Shown here: positions 1 to 9,000 of the stretch, piece after piece | How positions within the stretch are numbered: position 1 is the first letter of the stretch | How the letters are laid out: each line of letters starts with the position of its first letter | Origin: CAYVZU01 sp964455935 | GTDB taxonomy: Bacteria; Fibrobacterota; CAYVZU01 | NCBI GenBank assembly: GCA_964455935.1 | Contig: CAYVZU010000073.1 | Location: forward strand, 1-19,754 | Direction of reading: 5' to 3' | DNA length: 19,754 nucleotides | The notes under the pieces: model-generated | The model's database searches: none | What the model was told of the DNA's origin: nothing | The model's input: the letters and a program-made list of their open reading frames with translations, nothing else | Program-made: the position numbers and the translations under genes

Positions 1-542
1 ATGTTGCCAAAGCTGGGGACAATTGGGATTAGGACCAGTGAACTATGGAGGAAACTCTGGCATTCACCAATCTCGAGCCTACTAACAACCGGTTCAAAGC
101 GGCTGTACCCAACAGATATTCTTGCCTTGTCAGCAAAGATCCCAATCCAGCCGCTGCATATGTTGCCATTCAGCATGCTATTCCCAAGGAATACGCTATC
201 ACCCGCCGTTCCTTCCAGCAGCAATGTCCCATACACATCCAACCTGGCCTTCTTCGTTGCCGCCGTCGCGCTATCTACATGGCTGTCGGATAGAATGCTG
301 GTGCCGGCCAGCACGCGCAAGGTTTCGCCGCTGTCAACCTGCGCGTGCCCTATGTAATACACCTTTCGCGTCTCGCCGATTGTGCCACTCACGGAACCGC
401 TGAGGCTTGACTCCGGGGCAAAGTACCCTGTCGTATCCGTGCCGTTGTGATTGTTCCCGTTGTTTATGGTTATGCAGGTGCAACCAAACAGGAACAAGAC
501 CCAAACCGCAAACATCCTTGCCATGCGCAGCACCTCGTTCAT
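1..542 (-). CDS. Putative lipoprotein with beta-helix-like repeats (3' end off the window)
   Basis: The gene reads leftwards from ATG at 542-540 and is still open at base 1, giving about 180 residues. The N-terminus has a charged segment, a hydrophobic core and a lipobox (L18-F19-G20-C21), so I expect a lipoprotein signal peptide processed by Lsp. Alternative in-frame ATGs lie at 524 and 515. I prefer 542 because its ATG overlaps the TGA of the upstream gene (ATGA), which implies translational coupling. The mature part is rich in Gly, Ser, Thr and Val, with short strand-turn units such as LRVLAGTSI, LDVYGTLLLEGTAGDSVFLGN and WIGIFADKARI. That spacing is typical of right-handed parallel beta-helix surface proteins. 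The family is not identified. The call as a real gene rests on the signal peptide, the coupling and the regular repeat pattern. Confidence 0.7.
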   Translation of the reverse strand, partial: MNEVLRMARMFAVWVLFLFGCTCITINNGNNHNGTDTTGYFAPESSLSGSVSGTIGETRKVYYIGHAQVDSGETLRVLAGTSILSDSHVDSATAATKKARLDVYGTLLLEGTAGDSVFLGNSMLNGNICSGWIGIFADKARISVGYSRFEPVVSRLEIGECQSFLHSSLVLIPIVPSFGN

Positions 543-1114
543 TGAATTTTCGAGTTCAATAAATACCATTTCACATGCACTCCATTGCGCCATTCTTCAA
601 TGCTGATTGGGCCGCGGCCCGACATGTATAAGGTCCTGCTGATAGCTTCGCCTCCGCTCGTTTCAACATCCACCGCCCATACACCTGAGTAGGATTTACC
701 ACTGATCGTTGTATCGCCTACGAGGCTCATTCTTGCTTTGCTGCCGGTTTTGTCGAACTGCCAGGATGAATCGGCCGGATCAAGCAAAAGCTCGGACGTC
801 AGAGCATGTCCCTTTGCGCTTCGCATAAGAGTGAAGAGAAAGCCGTCCTGTTTCCAGCGGTGATATTCAACCGTCTCCATGGCTTTACTGTTGCCTTTGG
901 TCGTGATTAGCGCCTGTTGCACGAAAGTCAATCCCTGCCCTGGCACCTCCCGCCGCTGCACGACTTTTAGGTACATATCCGTGGTGTCGCTATTTGCCAG
1001 CGACCTGAAATGCCACGTATTCCCGATCGCGAGCGGATAGAGATCCGCCGCGCTGGCAAGCGTAAAGAAACAAAGCGCGAAGGCTAAATGGCACAATGGC
1101 AGTTTGAATTGCAT
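539..1114 (-). CDS. Secreted protein of unknown function
   Basis: This 191-residue protein starts at ATG 1114 with a good ribosome binding site (GGGAG at 1125-1121, 6-nt spacing). Residues 1-22 form a Sec signal peptide: a short basic start, a hydrophobic core and an A20-S21-A22 cleavage site. The mature protein begins DLYPLAIGNTW. This 'YPL-x-xGNTW' opening is common in uncharacterised periplasmic or surface proteins of environmental bacteria. The rest alternates strands and turns with no cysteines, consistent with a small beta-rich exported domain. No catalytic motif was recognised. The stop codon overlaps the start of the downstream lipoprotein gene by ATGA, so the two are probably made together and may act at the same envelope site. 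The function is unknown. Confidence 0.8.
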   Translation of the reverse strand: MQFKLPLCHLAFALCFFTLASAADLYPLAIGNTWHFRSLANSDTTDMYLKVVQRREVPGQGLTFVQQALITTKGNSKAMETVEYHRWKQDGFLFTLMRSAKGHALTSELLLDPADSSWQFDKTGSKARMSLVGDTTISGKSYSGVWAVDVETSGGEAISRTLYMSGRGPISIEEWRNGVHVKWYLLNSKIQ

Positions 1115-1537
1115 ACCAGTCTCCCGTTATGAAGAAAAAACCAGCTTGAGGGTATTCCCTTCCTTGCCAGATTCATCAAAATAGATTCTCCCGCCCGCAC
1201 GATTTCCAGGCCAAAAGAAAGGAAAGATTCTGGATTCTGAGAAGCGCACAACGGAAGCAGTTGTACCGCGAAAGGAGGAGTCGGATCGATGCGCCAGATC
1301 GTAGAGCGGTATCTGCCAGCATTTGCATAAAACGAAAAATGGGAGGCAGGCAGCCAAAGCGGATTCCTTCCGTGAATCGCATGTCATTAATCGGTTAAAT
1401 TCAATATTATGCCTGATTACCTCTCTGATATTTTCTCCCACGCCATTTAGCATTTTGCCCGTACACCTGAAAACCTATTATGAAAAGGGGAAATTGTCAA
1501 TAGGAAATTCACCTTGTGTGGGTTCAATGGAGGCCTT
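1115..1537. other. Intergenic stretch, no confident gene
   Basis: This gap separates the minus-strand exported-protein pair from the plus-strand acetyltransferase gene. A minus-strand reading frame (1127-1453) is open and ends just before the Shine-Dalgarno of the secreted-protein gene. Its first half is rich in Cys, Leu and Phe and does not look like a protein. Its last 40 or so residues (from TTASVVRFSES to LVFSS) are more plausible and could be a decayed C-terminus. A TATTAT hexamer at 1476-1481 could be a -10 element for the acetyltransferase gene, but no convincing -35 pairs with it. An 11-bp sequence, AATAGGAAATT at 1499-1509, recurs at 2173-2183. Confidence 0.4.
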
Positions 1538-1969
1538 ATGGAGGTCGTTCGCGCGGGATTTCAGGATCTCAGGCAAATCAGCAGGATCATCTCAGCATTG
1601 GATTTTCCAGGGCATTCCTTTTCCGTGGCCGCCATGGTCAAGGATCATATCGCTCATGGCAGGTATTTTGTCAGCCGGCACGAGGGAGAAACGGTGGGAG
1701 CCATGGCATTGATTGAGCGGGATGGGGCTTGTCAGATCTACTCCATTACCTCGGTACGCAAAGGCGCCGGCCGGGCCATGGTTGAATTCGCCGTTGAGGA
1801 ATGCCGCTCGGACGGGATCCCCAAACTCTGGTGCTGGAGCCTGACCCGCTACAAGGCCAAAGGCTTCTACGAAAAAATGGGATTTGAGGAGCAGGTTTTG
1901 CTTCGAAAACAGTGGTATGGCGAGGACTGCTATTTTTTCGGCAAGGTGGTAGGGGAGCGGGAATTATGA
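1538..1969 (+). CDS. GNAT family N-acetyltransferase
   Basis: The protein has 143 residues, the usual size of a single GCN5-related acetyltransferase domain, which moves an acetyl group from acetyl-CoA to an amine. The start at ATG 1538 is chosen because GGAGG lies 4 nt upstream (1529-1533); a TTG at 1514 is also in frame but has no such site. Motif A is visible as ITSVRKGAGRAMVEFAVEE, matching the (R/Q)-x-x-G-x-(G/A) pyrophosphate-binding loop after a beta strand. Motif B follows as KAKGFYEKMGFEE, the helix and strand that close most GNAT domains. The substrate cannot be told from sequence. The gene stands alone: the neighbour on the left is divergent, and on the right is a palindromic element and then a convergent gene. 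Its stop codon lies inside an AT-rich tract that borders that element. Confidence 0.85.
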   Translation: MEVVRAGFQDLRQISRIISALDFPGHSFSVAAMVKDHIAHGRYFVSRHEGETVGAMALIERDGACQIYSITSVRKGAGRAMVEFAVEECRSDGIPKLWCWSLTRYKAKGFYEKMGFEEQVLLRKQWYGEDCYFFGKVVGEREL

Positions 1970-1970
1970 A

Positions 1971-2169
1971 TTATTAATTCAATCTACACAGGTTCCCATG
2001 AAACCACAGAGAGAAATCCGAGTTAAGAATGAGAACACAGAGGGAAATCTTTCTGGCGCGCACCGCGCCGGAATAGATCTTTTCCCACTCTGTGTCCTCT
2101 TCTCCGGCCTCAGTGTTTCTCTGTGGTTTCATGATTCTTTCGAGAGACGTGAGTAGCTACTTATTAATT
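1971..2169. repeat. 9-bp direct repeats TTATTAATT flanking the palindrome
   Basis: TTATTAATT occurs at 1971-1979 and again at 2161-2169, on either side of the nested palindrome. Removing 1980-2169 would restore a continuous AT-rich tract of GAATTATGAATTATTAATT followed by ATGAATAGG. This is what is expected if a 181-bp non-autonomous element had inserted with a 9-bp target duplication. The extreme ends of the interval show no terminal inverted repeats, so the boundaries are uncertain. Confidence 0.45.
1997..2133. repeat. Nested 137-nt palindrome (MITE- or REP-like element)
   Basis: There are three concentric pairs of inverted arms. The outer arms are 16 nt and perfect: CATGAAACCACAGAGA at 1997-2012 and its complement at 2118-2133. 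The middle arms share ACACAGAG then GGAAA (2035-2047 against 2081-2095, with a small bulge). The inner arms form a 10-bp stem with loop CAC (TTCTGGCGCG, loop, CGCGCCGGAA; about 2050-2072) that includes a perfect 6-bp core, GGCGCG/CGCGCC. It could fold as one long imperfect hairpin on either strand. It lies between the convergent acetyltransferase and GT4 genes, so it might also end transcription both ways, although no U-tract follows. It encodes nothing. Confidence 0.75.
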
Positions 2170-2205
2170 ATGAATAGGAAATTGTGAATTGCAGGTCTGA
2201 AATGG

Positions 2206-3843
2206 CTATGGGATTTTTGTAATCTCAAGAAGCCCGTATTTGGCAAGCCACAGGAGGTGAATCGAAAACAGGGAAGGGTCTGCATTCACGCCAAGCGCGT
2301 TGAGTTCGGTGAGCAGCGCGTCGTACGTGCGCGTGCCGGCTTCCCTCACCCGCTGCAGGATCAAAATCAGAAGCTCGTCAATCAAAAGCGGTTCCATGTC
2401 GCCGTATTTGCCGGGAAGAGCAATTTGCCCAAGCAGGACCGATTCGCCATCCCGGCCGATCCGAAACCGGGTGTCTCCGGATAGGGTGTTTGTGAAGTAG
2501 TGGCTGAAAATTGATGTGAACTCGATTTCAAAGGGATTGTTCCGGTATTTGCGTTCTCCCAGAATCGTTTTCGAGGTCTGTTCCAGGTCGGCCCAAAGGT
2601 CGCCATAATGCCGGATCACCGTAGACCAGTCATATTGGCGTGCATGCTCGCGGCCGCTTTCTCCCAGCCGATGCCGGAGGTCCCGGTCCGAAAGCAGCAG
2701 CCGAATTTTCTGCTCCAGCTCGGGCACATCGATCACGGTGGTCTGCGAGTATAAGAGAGCGGTTGTGGAGAAGCGCATGATCTCTGTGATCCCCTCCATC
2801 AGCGGAAGCGCCAAGGGGCCCGTGGTGGCAATGCGAAAGCCATCCTGCTCGTGCCGGACAAGTTCCTTGTATCCGTCGAAATCCGAAACCAGGCAGGGGA
2901 GGCCGTGGGCCATGGCTTCCACCACCGAAAGCCCGAAGGTCTCCTGAAAGTTGTCGCTGAGAGATAAATAGATGTCGGCCGCGTCATACAAAGCGGCTTT
3001 CATCCGGTCGTCAAAATCCGCCAAAACCTCAACGACGGATTCCAGGCCATATTCCACAACCATTTTCTTGACCAGGGCCAGCCCCAGATCGCTGCCTCCG
3101 GCCAAAACCAGTTTGAATGCGGGCGATTCCCCTTTTTTCACGATGCGGCGAATGCAAGCCAGCAGGGGGCCATGGTCCGCTTTTACGGCCGGCGAGAACC
3201 GTCCAATGCTCAACAGGTATACGACATTCGGGGACCAGCCCAGTTGTTTGCGGGCCGCCTCGCGATTCCCTTTTGCAAAATGAGCGCGATCGATTCCCAG
3301 CGGCAGTTGCTCCAGGCGTCCGTTAAACGAAATTTCGAAATCCCGGCGTGTCGTCTTCGCGAAGTTCTCAACCACTTTCTTTCCTGCCGCGCTGGTGCAA
3401 ACCAGGCAATCCTGCGGGCCAAAGGGCGCCCGGCACAATTTCTGGAAATGGTATGGCGATTCGAAGCCATTGAGTGAATGAATGACGCCGGTGATGGGGA
3501 AGGGATTGCGCGCCCAGTTGTTGCGGACGTATGCCAGCCCCGGCATGAAGTAGCCGAAACCGCCCAGGTGAAAGGCCTGATATTCAAGTTTTGAGACCGC
3601 GTTTTTCAGGTCGAAGTAGAGAAAGTGCTTGATTCGGGCGCAGCCGTCCAGACCTGCTGCGGCCAGACGCTCGACGAGCAAACGTCGAATACCCGGGTCT
3701 TGACTGAAGAAATGGTATTCGTCAAAGAGCCCCGATTCCAGAAGCGCTTTGAGGAACTCGAAATTTGCGACCAGTCGCCCCATGCGCAAACTCGGATCGC
3801 GGCTTTCGACAAAGGGATAGATGGTGCCAAACCGGCCGGGCAT
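2206..3843 (-). CDS. Glycosyltransferase, GT4 (GT-B fold), with C-terminal extension
   Basis: This 545-residue protein should transfer a sugar from a nucleotide-sugar donor in the cytoplasm. The donor half carries the family's hallmarks: a strand and loop LLSIGRFSP (210-218), the hydrophobic LVLAGGSDLG (246-255), and the E-x7-E catalytic pair E301 and E309 in QETFGLSVVEAMAHG. The sequence LPLGID (180-185) is the usual linker before that half. Ordinary GT4 enzymes end near residue 430. Here about 115 more residues follow, ending in a helical stretch (LLIDELLILILQRVRE to LAKYGLLEI) that could be a winged-helix-like domain. The start at ATG 3843 has no clear Shine-Dalgarno. The gene lies downstream of the CgeB-like and flagellin genes on the same strand, which suggests a role in flagellin or surface glycan decoration. 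The acceptor and sugar are unknown. Confidence 0.85.
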   Translation of the reverse strand: MPGRFGTIYPFVESRDPSLRMGRLVANFEFLKALLESGLFDEYHFFSQDPGIRRLLVERLAAAGLDGCARIKHFLYFDLKNAVSKLEYQAFHLGGFGYFMPGLAYVRNNWARNPFPITGVIHSLNGFESPYHFQKLCRAPFGPQDCLVCTSAAGKKVVENFAKTTRRDFEISFNGRLEQLPLGIDRAHFAKGNREAARKQLGWSPNVVYLLSIGRFSPAVKADHGPLLACIRRIVKKGESPAFKLVLAGGSDLGLALVKKMVVEYGLESVVEVLADFDDRMKAALYDAADIYLSLSDNFQETFGLSVVEAMAHGLPCLVSDFDGYKELVRHEQDGFRIATTGPLALPLMEGITEIMRFSTTALLYSQTTVIDVPELEQKIRLLLSDRDLRHRLGESGREHARQYDWSTVIRHYGDLWADLEQTSKTILGERKYRNNPFEIEFTSIFSHYFTNTLSGDTRFRIGRDGESVLLGQIALPGKYGDMEPLLIDELLILILQRVREAGTRTYDALLTELNALGVNADPSLFSIHLLWLAKYGLLEITKIP

Positions 3844-3952
3844 AGGATTAAAATCGCTTTATCGGGAAGGAGAAAGAAAGAAATCGTGAAAGGGGTGATG
3901 CATTGATGCGTGAATGCGGGTTGGGTGAAGACGGAGGAAGTAAGAGATCTGT

Positions 3953-3981
3953 TTGCTTGACTACACAAACCTGCTTATAAT
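3953..3981 (+). promoter_or_regulatory. Sigma-70-like promoter pointing right, antisense to the CgeB-like gene
   Basis: A perfect TATAAT at 3976-3981 sits 17 bp downstream of TTGCTT at 3953-3958. Transcription would run through the GAGGC repeat tract and then antisense to the CgeB-like gene. No plus-strand gene follows for several kilobases. It could drive an antisense or non-coding RNA, or be a chance match. Confidence 0.35.
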
Positions 3982-3992
3982 CCAACTGCACT

Positions 3993-4068
3993 AATGCCTC
4001 TATGCCTCATCGCATTTGCCCGTCCACGCCTCAACACAACAGGCCTCAACGCCTTAACGCCTCAGCGC
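3993..4068 (-). repeat. Degenerate GAGGCRTT short repeat tract
   Basis: Read on the minus strand, this stretch contains six copies of (G/A)AGGC, several spaced by exactly 8 nt (GAGGCGTT, AAGGCGTT, GAGGCCTG). The tract starts inside the 3' end of the CgeB-like gene. The last residues of that protein (A-E-A-L-R-R-stop) are encoded by repeat units. The remainder of the gap up to the GT4 gene shows no reading frame of interest. Confidence 0.6.
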
Positions 4069-5146
4069 GGCCACTTTCCATTGCTTCAATAATCGTCTGG
4101 ATCCGGTGACTGTATGTGTGGCGTGCCAGTACCAGCTCCTTGAGCTTTGCCGCCTTTTCCTTGCGCTCGGTTTCGTTCTTTAGGAAGTATGCGATCCGGC
4201 TTCGAAAGGAAGCGTCATTGGAGAAGGTCGCAACTAAGTCGCCGGGAAAGAGCGAAAAAAGGTCGGGTCTGAAATCGTCCACCAACTGGAACCCGCCCAG
4301 GCCGGCGACAAAAAAGAAACGTTCGTTGGGAGAGGTCGCACGGATATTGGCGCTATTGCGATCCCAGCAATGACCGTAGCTGTCCTTATGGATATTCAGG
4401 TTAATGCGAGCGGCGAGATAGTAACGGTTCGCCTGGGAGGGGTCCAGGAACTGGTCGGAAATTCCGTTGCCCAGAACCGCGTGATTTGTCAGGTTTGCTT
4501 TCCACGAATCGACTTTGGTGGATCCGAAAATCCGCGTCTCGAACCCGGCCAGGAAGTCCGCATTGCGATCGATCAGTTGTACCCGCTTCGATCCCTTGAA
4601 GGGTGTGCCGATAAAGCAGATATCGCAACCGTAGGATGTAAGATTCACATTCTGCAACGCCCGTTCGACGTGGGGCGAACAGGCACAAGGGAGATACTGA
4701 CAAGGCACCCCAAGCCGCTCCCAGTGTTTGACCACCGATTGGTCCACCGTGAAGATGCGATCGAAAAAGGGCGCCAGAGGCTTTTGCAGATCGAAGTAGT
4801 ACGGGTCGTCCGCGTGCCAGGCAAAGACTCGCAAACCCGTTTCTTTCATTCGCCGGAAGAGGCCGGGGAAGAGACCTTCAATCGCATAGCCGCCCAGAAC
4901 CAGGATGGCGTCGGGGCCAAACGATCGCACGTTCTCCAGCAGGTACTCTCCGTAAGCTTTCAGCATATCTTCCCGCGACCGGACGGCACAGGGCTGAAAT
5001 GTTTTGAGTCCGGCCATAATGCTGAAAGACTCGGTTTGCAGCTGGCTGGATTCCAGCAGGGCTGTCTCGACGTGGTCCTCAACGTGGGCCAGTCCCCCTT
5101 GGACGATTCCGGTTTGTCTCAGGAAAAAAAGCTTCTTGCGGGACAT
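4046..5146 (-). CDS. CgeB-like glycosyltransferase (DUF3880-type N-terminus)
   Basis: The protein has 366 residues from ATG 5146. A TTG at 5197 is in frame, but it lies in the T-tract of the flagellin terminator, so it is unlikely to be used. The N-terminal half has FGPDAILVLGGY and VFAWHADDPYYFD (the W-x-x-DDP signature of CgeB and DUF3880 proteins), then FDRIFTVDQSVVKHWERLGV. The C-terminal half carries INLNIHKDS, then NIRATSPNERFFFVAGLGGFQLVDD and HTYSHR, which match the NxRxFE, GGFxLxD and HTYxxR landmarks of the CgeB glycosyltransferase domain. The NxRxFE region is longer than usual by several residues. Such enzymes often sit beside flagellins. Here the gene lies just downstream of fliC1, separated by a strong terminator. 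It probably takes part in flagellin glycosylation. The donor sugar is unknown. Its last codons come from a short repeat tract. Confidence 0.85.
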   Translation of the reverse strand: MSRKKLFFLRQTGIVQGGLAHVEDHVETALLESSQLQTESFSIMAGLKTFQPCAVRSREDMLKAYGEYLLENVRSFGPDAILVLGGYAIEGLFPGLFRRMKETGLRVFAWHADDPYYFDLQKPLAPFFDRIFTVDQSVVKHWERLGVPCQYLPCACSPHVERALQNVNLTSYGCDICFIGTPFKGSKRVQLIDRNADFLAGFETRIFGSTKVDSWKANLTNHAVLGNGISDQFLDPSQANRYYLAARINLNIHKDSYGHCWDRNSANIRATSPNERFFFVAGLGGFQLVDDFRPDLFSLFPGDLVATFSNDASFRSRIAYFLKNETERKEKAAKLKELVLARHTYSHRIQTIIEAMESGRAEALRR

Positions 5147-5200
5147 GGCAGAAAAATAATTCCATCTGATGGGGAAGGGGGAACTTGAATGGCTCAAAAC

Positions 5201-5226
5201 AAAGGGGAGCCCGAAGGCCCCCCTTT
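5201..5226 (-). terminator. Rho-independent terminator of fliC1
   Basis: On the minus strand there is an 11-bp stem (AAAGGGGGGCC with GGCTCCCCTTT, one G-U pair) capped by a TTCG tetraloop, followed by GTTTTG. It begins 23 nt beyond the flagellin stop codon. UUCG loops are exceptionally stable and common in intrinsic terminators. It should separate the flagellin message from the CgeB-like gene. Confidence 0.9.
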
Positions 5227-5248
5227 GCGTTCCGCCTTATTCGCCAAT

Positions 5249-6094
5249 TTACCTTCCGAGCAAGGACAGCACGTTTTGCGGAACCATGTTTGCTTGCGCC
5301 AACATGGCCGTGGCTGACTGCGTCAGAATCTGATTCTTGGTGAATTGAGCTGTCTCCACGGCGAAGTCCGTATCGCGGATCAGCGATTCGGCCGCCTGGT
5401 TGTTGTGCTCCTGGTTGATGATGTTGTTGACGGCATGTTCCAGACGGTTGACATACGCGCCAAGGTCGCTGCGGGTCGAGTTCACCTGGTTAATGGCCAA
5501 ATCGAGCGAGGTGATCGAGGAGACCGCCGCGGCATTCGAGGACAGGGTCGATCCGTTAATATCGAGCACGCTTCCGGCGGTCGTCATCGTGTCGATAGTG
5601 ATCACGATTTCGTCAACCGCCTGGTCGTTGGGCCCGATATGCAGGATCGATGCCGACTGCCCCACACCGCCAAAACCCGTGCCGTTGAGCAGAGACTGAC
5701 CGTTGTACATCGTGGTGTTCACGATCCGGTCAACTTCGCTCATGAGCGCCGTGTATTCCTGGTTGGTGTAGGCACGCTCGGTGCTGGTCAGCGTGTCGTT
5801 GGACGACTGAACCGCCAGTTCGCGCATTCTCTGCAGGATCGAGGAAATCTCGTTAAGGCCGCCTTCCGCGATTTGCAGGAGGGCTACGCCATCCTGAGCA
5901 TTGCGTTTGGCAACGTTAAGGCCCACGACCTGCGTCCGCAAGTTCTCGGAAATGCTAAGGCCGGCAGCATCATCGCTGGCGCGGTTGATGCGAAGGCCCG
6001 TCGAGAGTTTCTCCAGGGTTTTGTTGTTCTGGGTGCTTACCTGGTACAACGCGCCCTGTGTAATCAACGAGGAGATGTTGTGATTGATACGCAT
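5249..6094 (-). CDS. fliC: Flagellin, paralogue 1
   Basis: This 281-residue filament subunit is exported unfolded by the flagellar type III system and polymerises outside the cell. The N-terminal D0/D1 part opens MRINHNISSLITQGAL and continues with KLSTGLRINRASDDAAGLSI. The C-terminal part ends SATAMLAQANMVPQNVLSLLGR, the classic flagellin tail. LQRMRELAVQS (87-97) matches the conserved D1 helix recognised by TLR5 in other bacteria. The variable region is only about residues 139-195, so there are no large D2/D3 domains, and the surface-exposed part is Ser- and Thr-rich. CGGAGG lies 6 nt before ATG 6094. A hand alignment with the second flagellin gives no gaps and about 47 substitutions (near 83% identity), most of them in the variable region. 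The gene has a long leader with GGA hairpins and a strong terminator. The symbol is given for the family. Confidence 0.97.
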   Translation of the reverse strand: MRINHNISSLITQGALYQVSTQNNKTLEKLSTGLRINRASDDAAGLSISENLRTQVVGLNVAKRNAQDGVALLQIAEGGLNEISSILQRMRELAVQSSNDTLTSTERAYTNQEYTALMSEVDRIVNTTMYNGQSLLNGTGFGGVGQSASILHIGPNDQAVDEIVITIDTMTTAGSVLDINGSTLSSNAAAVSSITSLDLAINQVNSTRSDLGAYVNRLEHAVNNIINQEHNNQAAESLIRDTDFAVETAQFTKNQILTQSATAMLAQANMVPQNVLSLLGR

Positions 6095-9000
6095 GGAAAA
6101 CCTCCGTGTTTTTTTCTCTGGACCGGATTTCCTTATCCGGCCCGATGCACATAAACGTCCTTGCTTATGCGTCTCTCGCGTTTTCTGCTTTGGGATACCT
6201 CCTTTCCCTTTGGTTCAAGCCTCAACAGAAACTATTGCTTTTGTGTCTTCAGGCGAACGGATCCTCGCGCTTGCCCTTCGGTATCCGACTGCAACCCCTT
6301 TCTGCCCGAACTCGCTTCAGGCACTTTGGGCCTTCTCTGCGCCCGGTTCGCATTGCCTTCCTGGTAAAGCGAACCGGAAGCAATCTTGATCGAGGGCATA
6401 CGTCTCCTTGAACCGCAAGCTAAACCAGCTTATAGAGATTCCCATTATGTTTATCGACCCGCAGGACCGCCACTTGAACAAGGTCCTGTAAGTTGTTGTT
6501 AATTAGCTTATTGTAAACTCCTTCTCGTTTTTATTAATAATGGTCTTTTTCACCGATAAGGCCCTTTTCCGCCGTACAAAACAGGTCCGGTTCAGTAGTT
6601 TTTTAATCCAGTCCGTCGAGCATTCCTGTACCCCACAGTCGCCTTCGGTGGCTTCGCGCTACCCGGTTCAAATCCCGATCAGATCTATCGGCCCAACAGG
6701 CTTAGCACGTTTTGCGGAATCATATTGGCCTGCGCCAGCATGGCGGTCGCCGATTGCACCAGAATCTGATTCTTTGTGAACGTGGCTGTTTCGATCGCGT
6801 AATCGGTATCGCGGATTAGCGATTCGGCCGATTGATTGTTGTGCTCCTGGTTGATGATGTTGTTGATGGCGTGTTCCAGGCGGTTCACGTAAGCGCCCAA
6901 GTCACTTCGCGCGGAATTTACTTGGTTGACGGCGAAGTCCAGCGAGGTAATAGCGCTGGTTGCGGATTCATGGCCTGCAAGATTGCTGCCTTGAATATTC
7001 ATGACGCTGCCGGCGGTCGTCATGGTATCGATCTGAATCACGATCTCGTCCGTGGCCTGATTGTTGGGGCCTATGTGAAGAACCGAAGAAGCGCCGCCCA
7101 CCGCGCCGAACCCGTCGCCATTCAAGAGCGATTGCCCGTTGTAAACGGTGGAGTTCACAATCCGGTCTATTTCGCTCATTAGCGATGTGTATTCCTGGTT
7201 GGTGTAATTGCGCTCGGTGCTGGTGAGGGTATCGTTGGCCGATTGAACGGCCAGTTCGCGCATGCGTTGCAGAAGCGCCGAAATCTCGTTGAGACCACCC
7301 TCGGCGATTTGCAGAAGGGCCACGCCGTCCAGTGCATTCCGTTTGGCCACGCCAAGTCCCCGGACCTGGGTTCGCAGGTTTTCGGATATGCTCAGGCCGG
7401 CGGCGTCGTCACTGGCGCGGTTAATGCGCAGACCAGTCGAGAGTTTTTCGATTGTCTTCTGGTTGGCGAGATTGACTTGGGAGAGAGCTCCCTGAGTAAT
7501 GAGCGACGAGATGTTGTGGTTGATCCGCATTTGAAACCTCCTTGTTTGCTGGCGGATGAGTGCTGAATGACATAAACATCCATGCTTATGTTAGGATCTG
7601 TCCGGTCGAGGCCCCCCCTTGCTGTGTTGATGTGCCCGGCCTTTTTGCCGGCTCATTTCATGTATCGTCGATCCCGGAAAAAACCTTTAGCGTTCCGGGA
7701 CCCAAATGCGGAAATGGTTACTTTAGGTTTGGCGTGAAGGTTTGAAACCGAAGAGCAGAAGCGGAGGAATATGGATCTGTGATAGTTCGGCGCTAAAGAT
7801 TTGCGCGGATCTCACCGATAAGGCGGCTCAACCGGGCTGTTGCGGCCGCGGATTCCTGCGGTGTTCGGCAGTATTTCTGGACAGGACCCAGGTCGATGTC
7901 CAGGGCTGAATTTACTACGCTGCGGCTATCCGTATAAAATGAATTAAGTTCTTTGCCCAACCGGCCGGGCGCCACAGGAACTCCCTCCAGCATTTCCAGA
8001 AAGAGCGCGCGATATAAAAAGCGATGTACTGAATTCCCATCCAAGGGCCTTCGAAACAGGGGAAAACACTGCAGGCCCGATTGTCCAAGATTCGTGCGGA
8101 GCACGTGAATGCGCGAAAAGAGTTCTTCCCTAAGGCGTGGCAATAATCCCACCATGTGCAGGGCGCAGGCCGAAACCGCTGCAGGAGAAATCAGGTTTCT
8201 GCAAGCAAAGCTTTTGGAACAATTCTGCGGCTCACGGCACGGAATACAGTCCAGCCCGGCCTGGAGCAGAAGATGGCCCGAACCATACGGTGCCACTTCG
8301 TTGGCAACCGAGCCGGCGAAGTAAAGAGCCAGCACCCTGCATTGCGAAGCCGCGGCAATATGCATGGGGCCGGTGTCGTTGGTAATGAGAAGGTCGCAAC
8401 AGCGCAATAGTGCTGGAAGTCCTCTTAACGGCAGATCGCAGGCGTGCAGGCGCGTTTGCAATTGGGGCGGCATTTTGTCCGCTATTTCTTTGGCCAGCCC
8501 GGCTTCGGAGGCGGAATGGAGGAGGATCAGGTGCAGGCTGTCCGAAGCCGAAAGCAGGTTTTGGCCCAATTCCGCGAAACAGGATGCCGGCCATTGCCGC
8601 CATGGAGTTGACGCCCCGGGCTGGAGTGCAATCCACGTTTGGTTCCCTTTGGCGCCAAGTCCATCAAAAAAACCGCGAGCCGCGCATTCATCGGTCTCGA
8701 TCCAAGGCCGGACTGCTCCCGGTCTTCCGCCGGCGGATCGGATGTGGTAATCAATTAATTGAAACGGATCGATCCTGCGGTGGCCAACCATGGCGAAGAG
8801 AAGACGCGTCCAGGGGTCGAGGGGGGCGAACCCGGCGCTTGCGTTGAGGGAATAGCCCCGGCGGTCCCTGCACTGAACAAGCTGTGAAAGCAAGGCGCCT
8901 TCGGCCGAGCTCTGCCGATTCACAACAAGATCGAACGGTGTTGCGGCTAGTTCTTTCAGCGCAGGATCGAGGTTCCGGCGCAAGGCCGCCAAGGATTGAA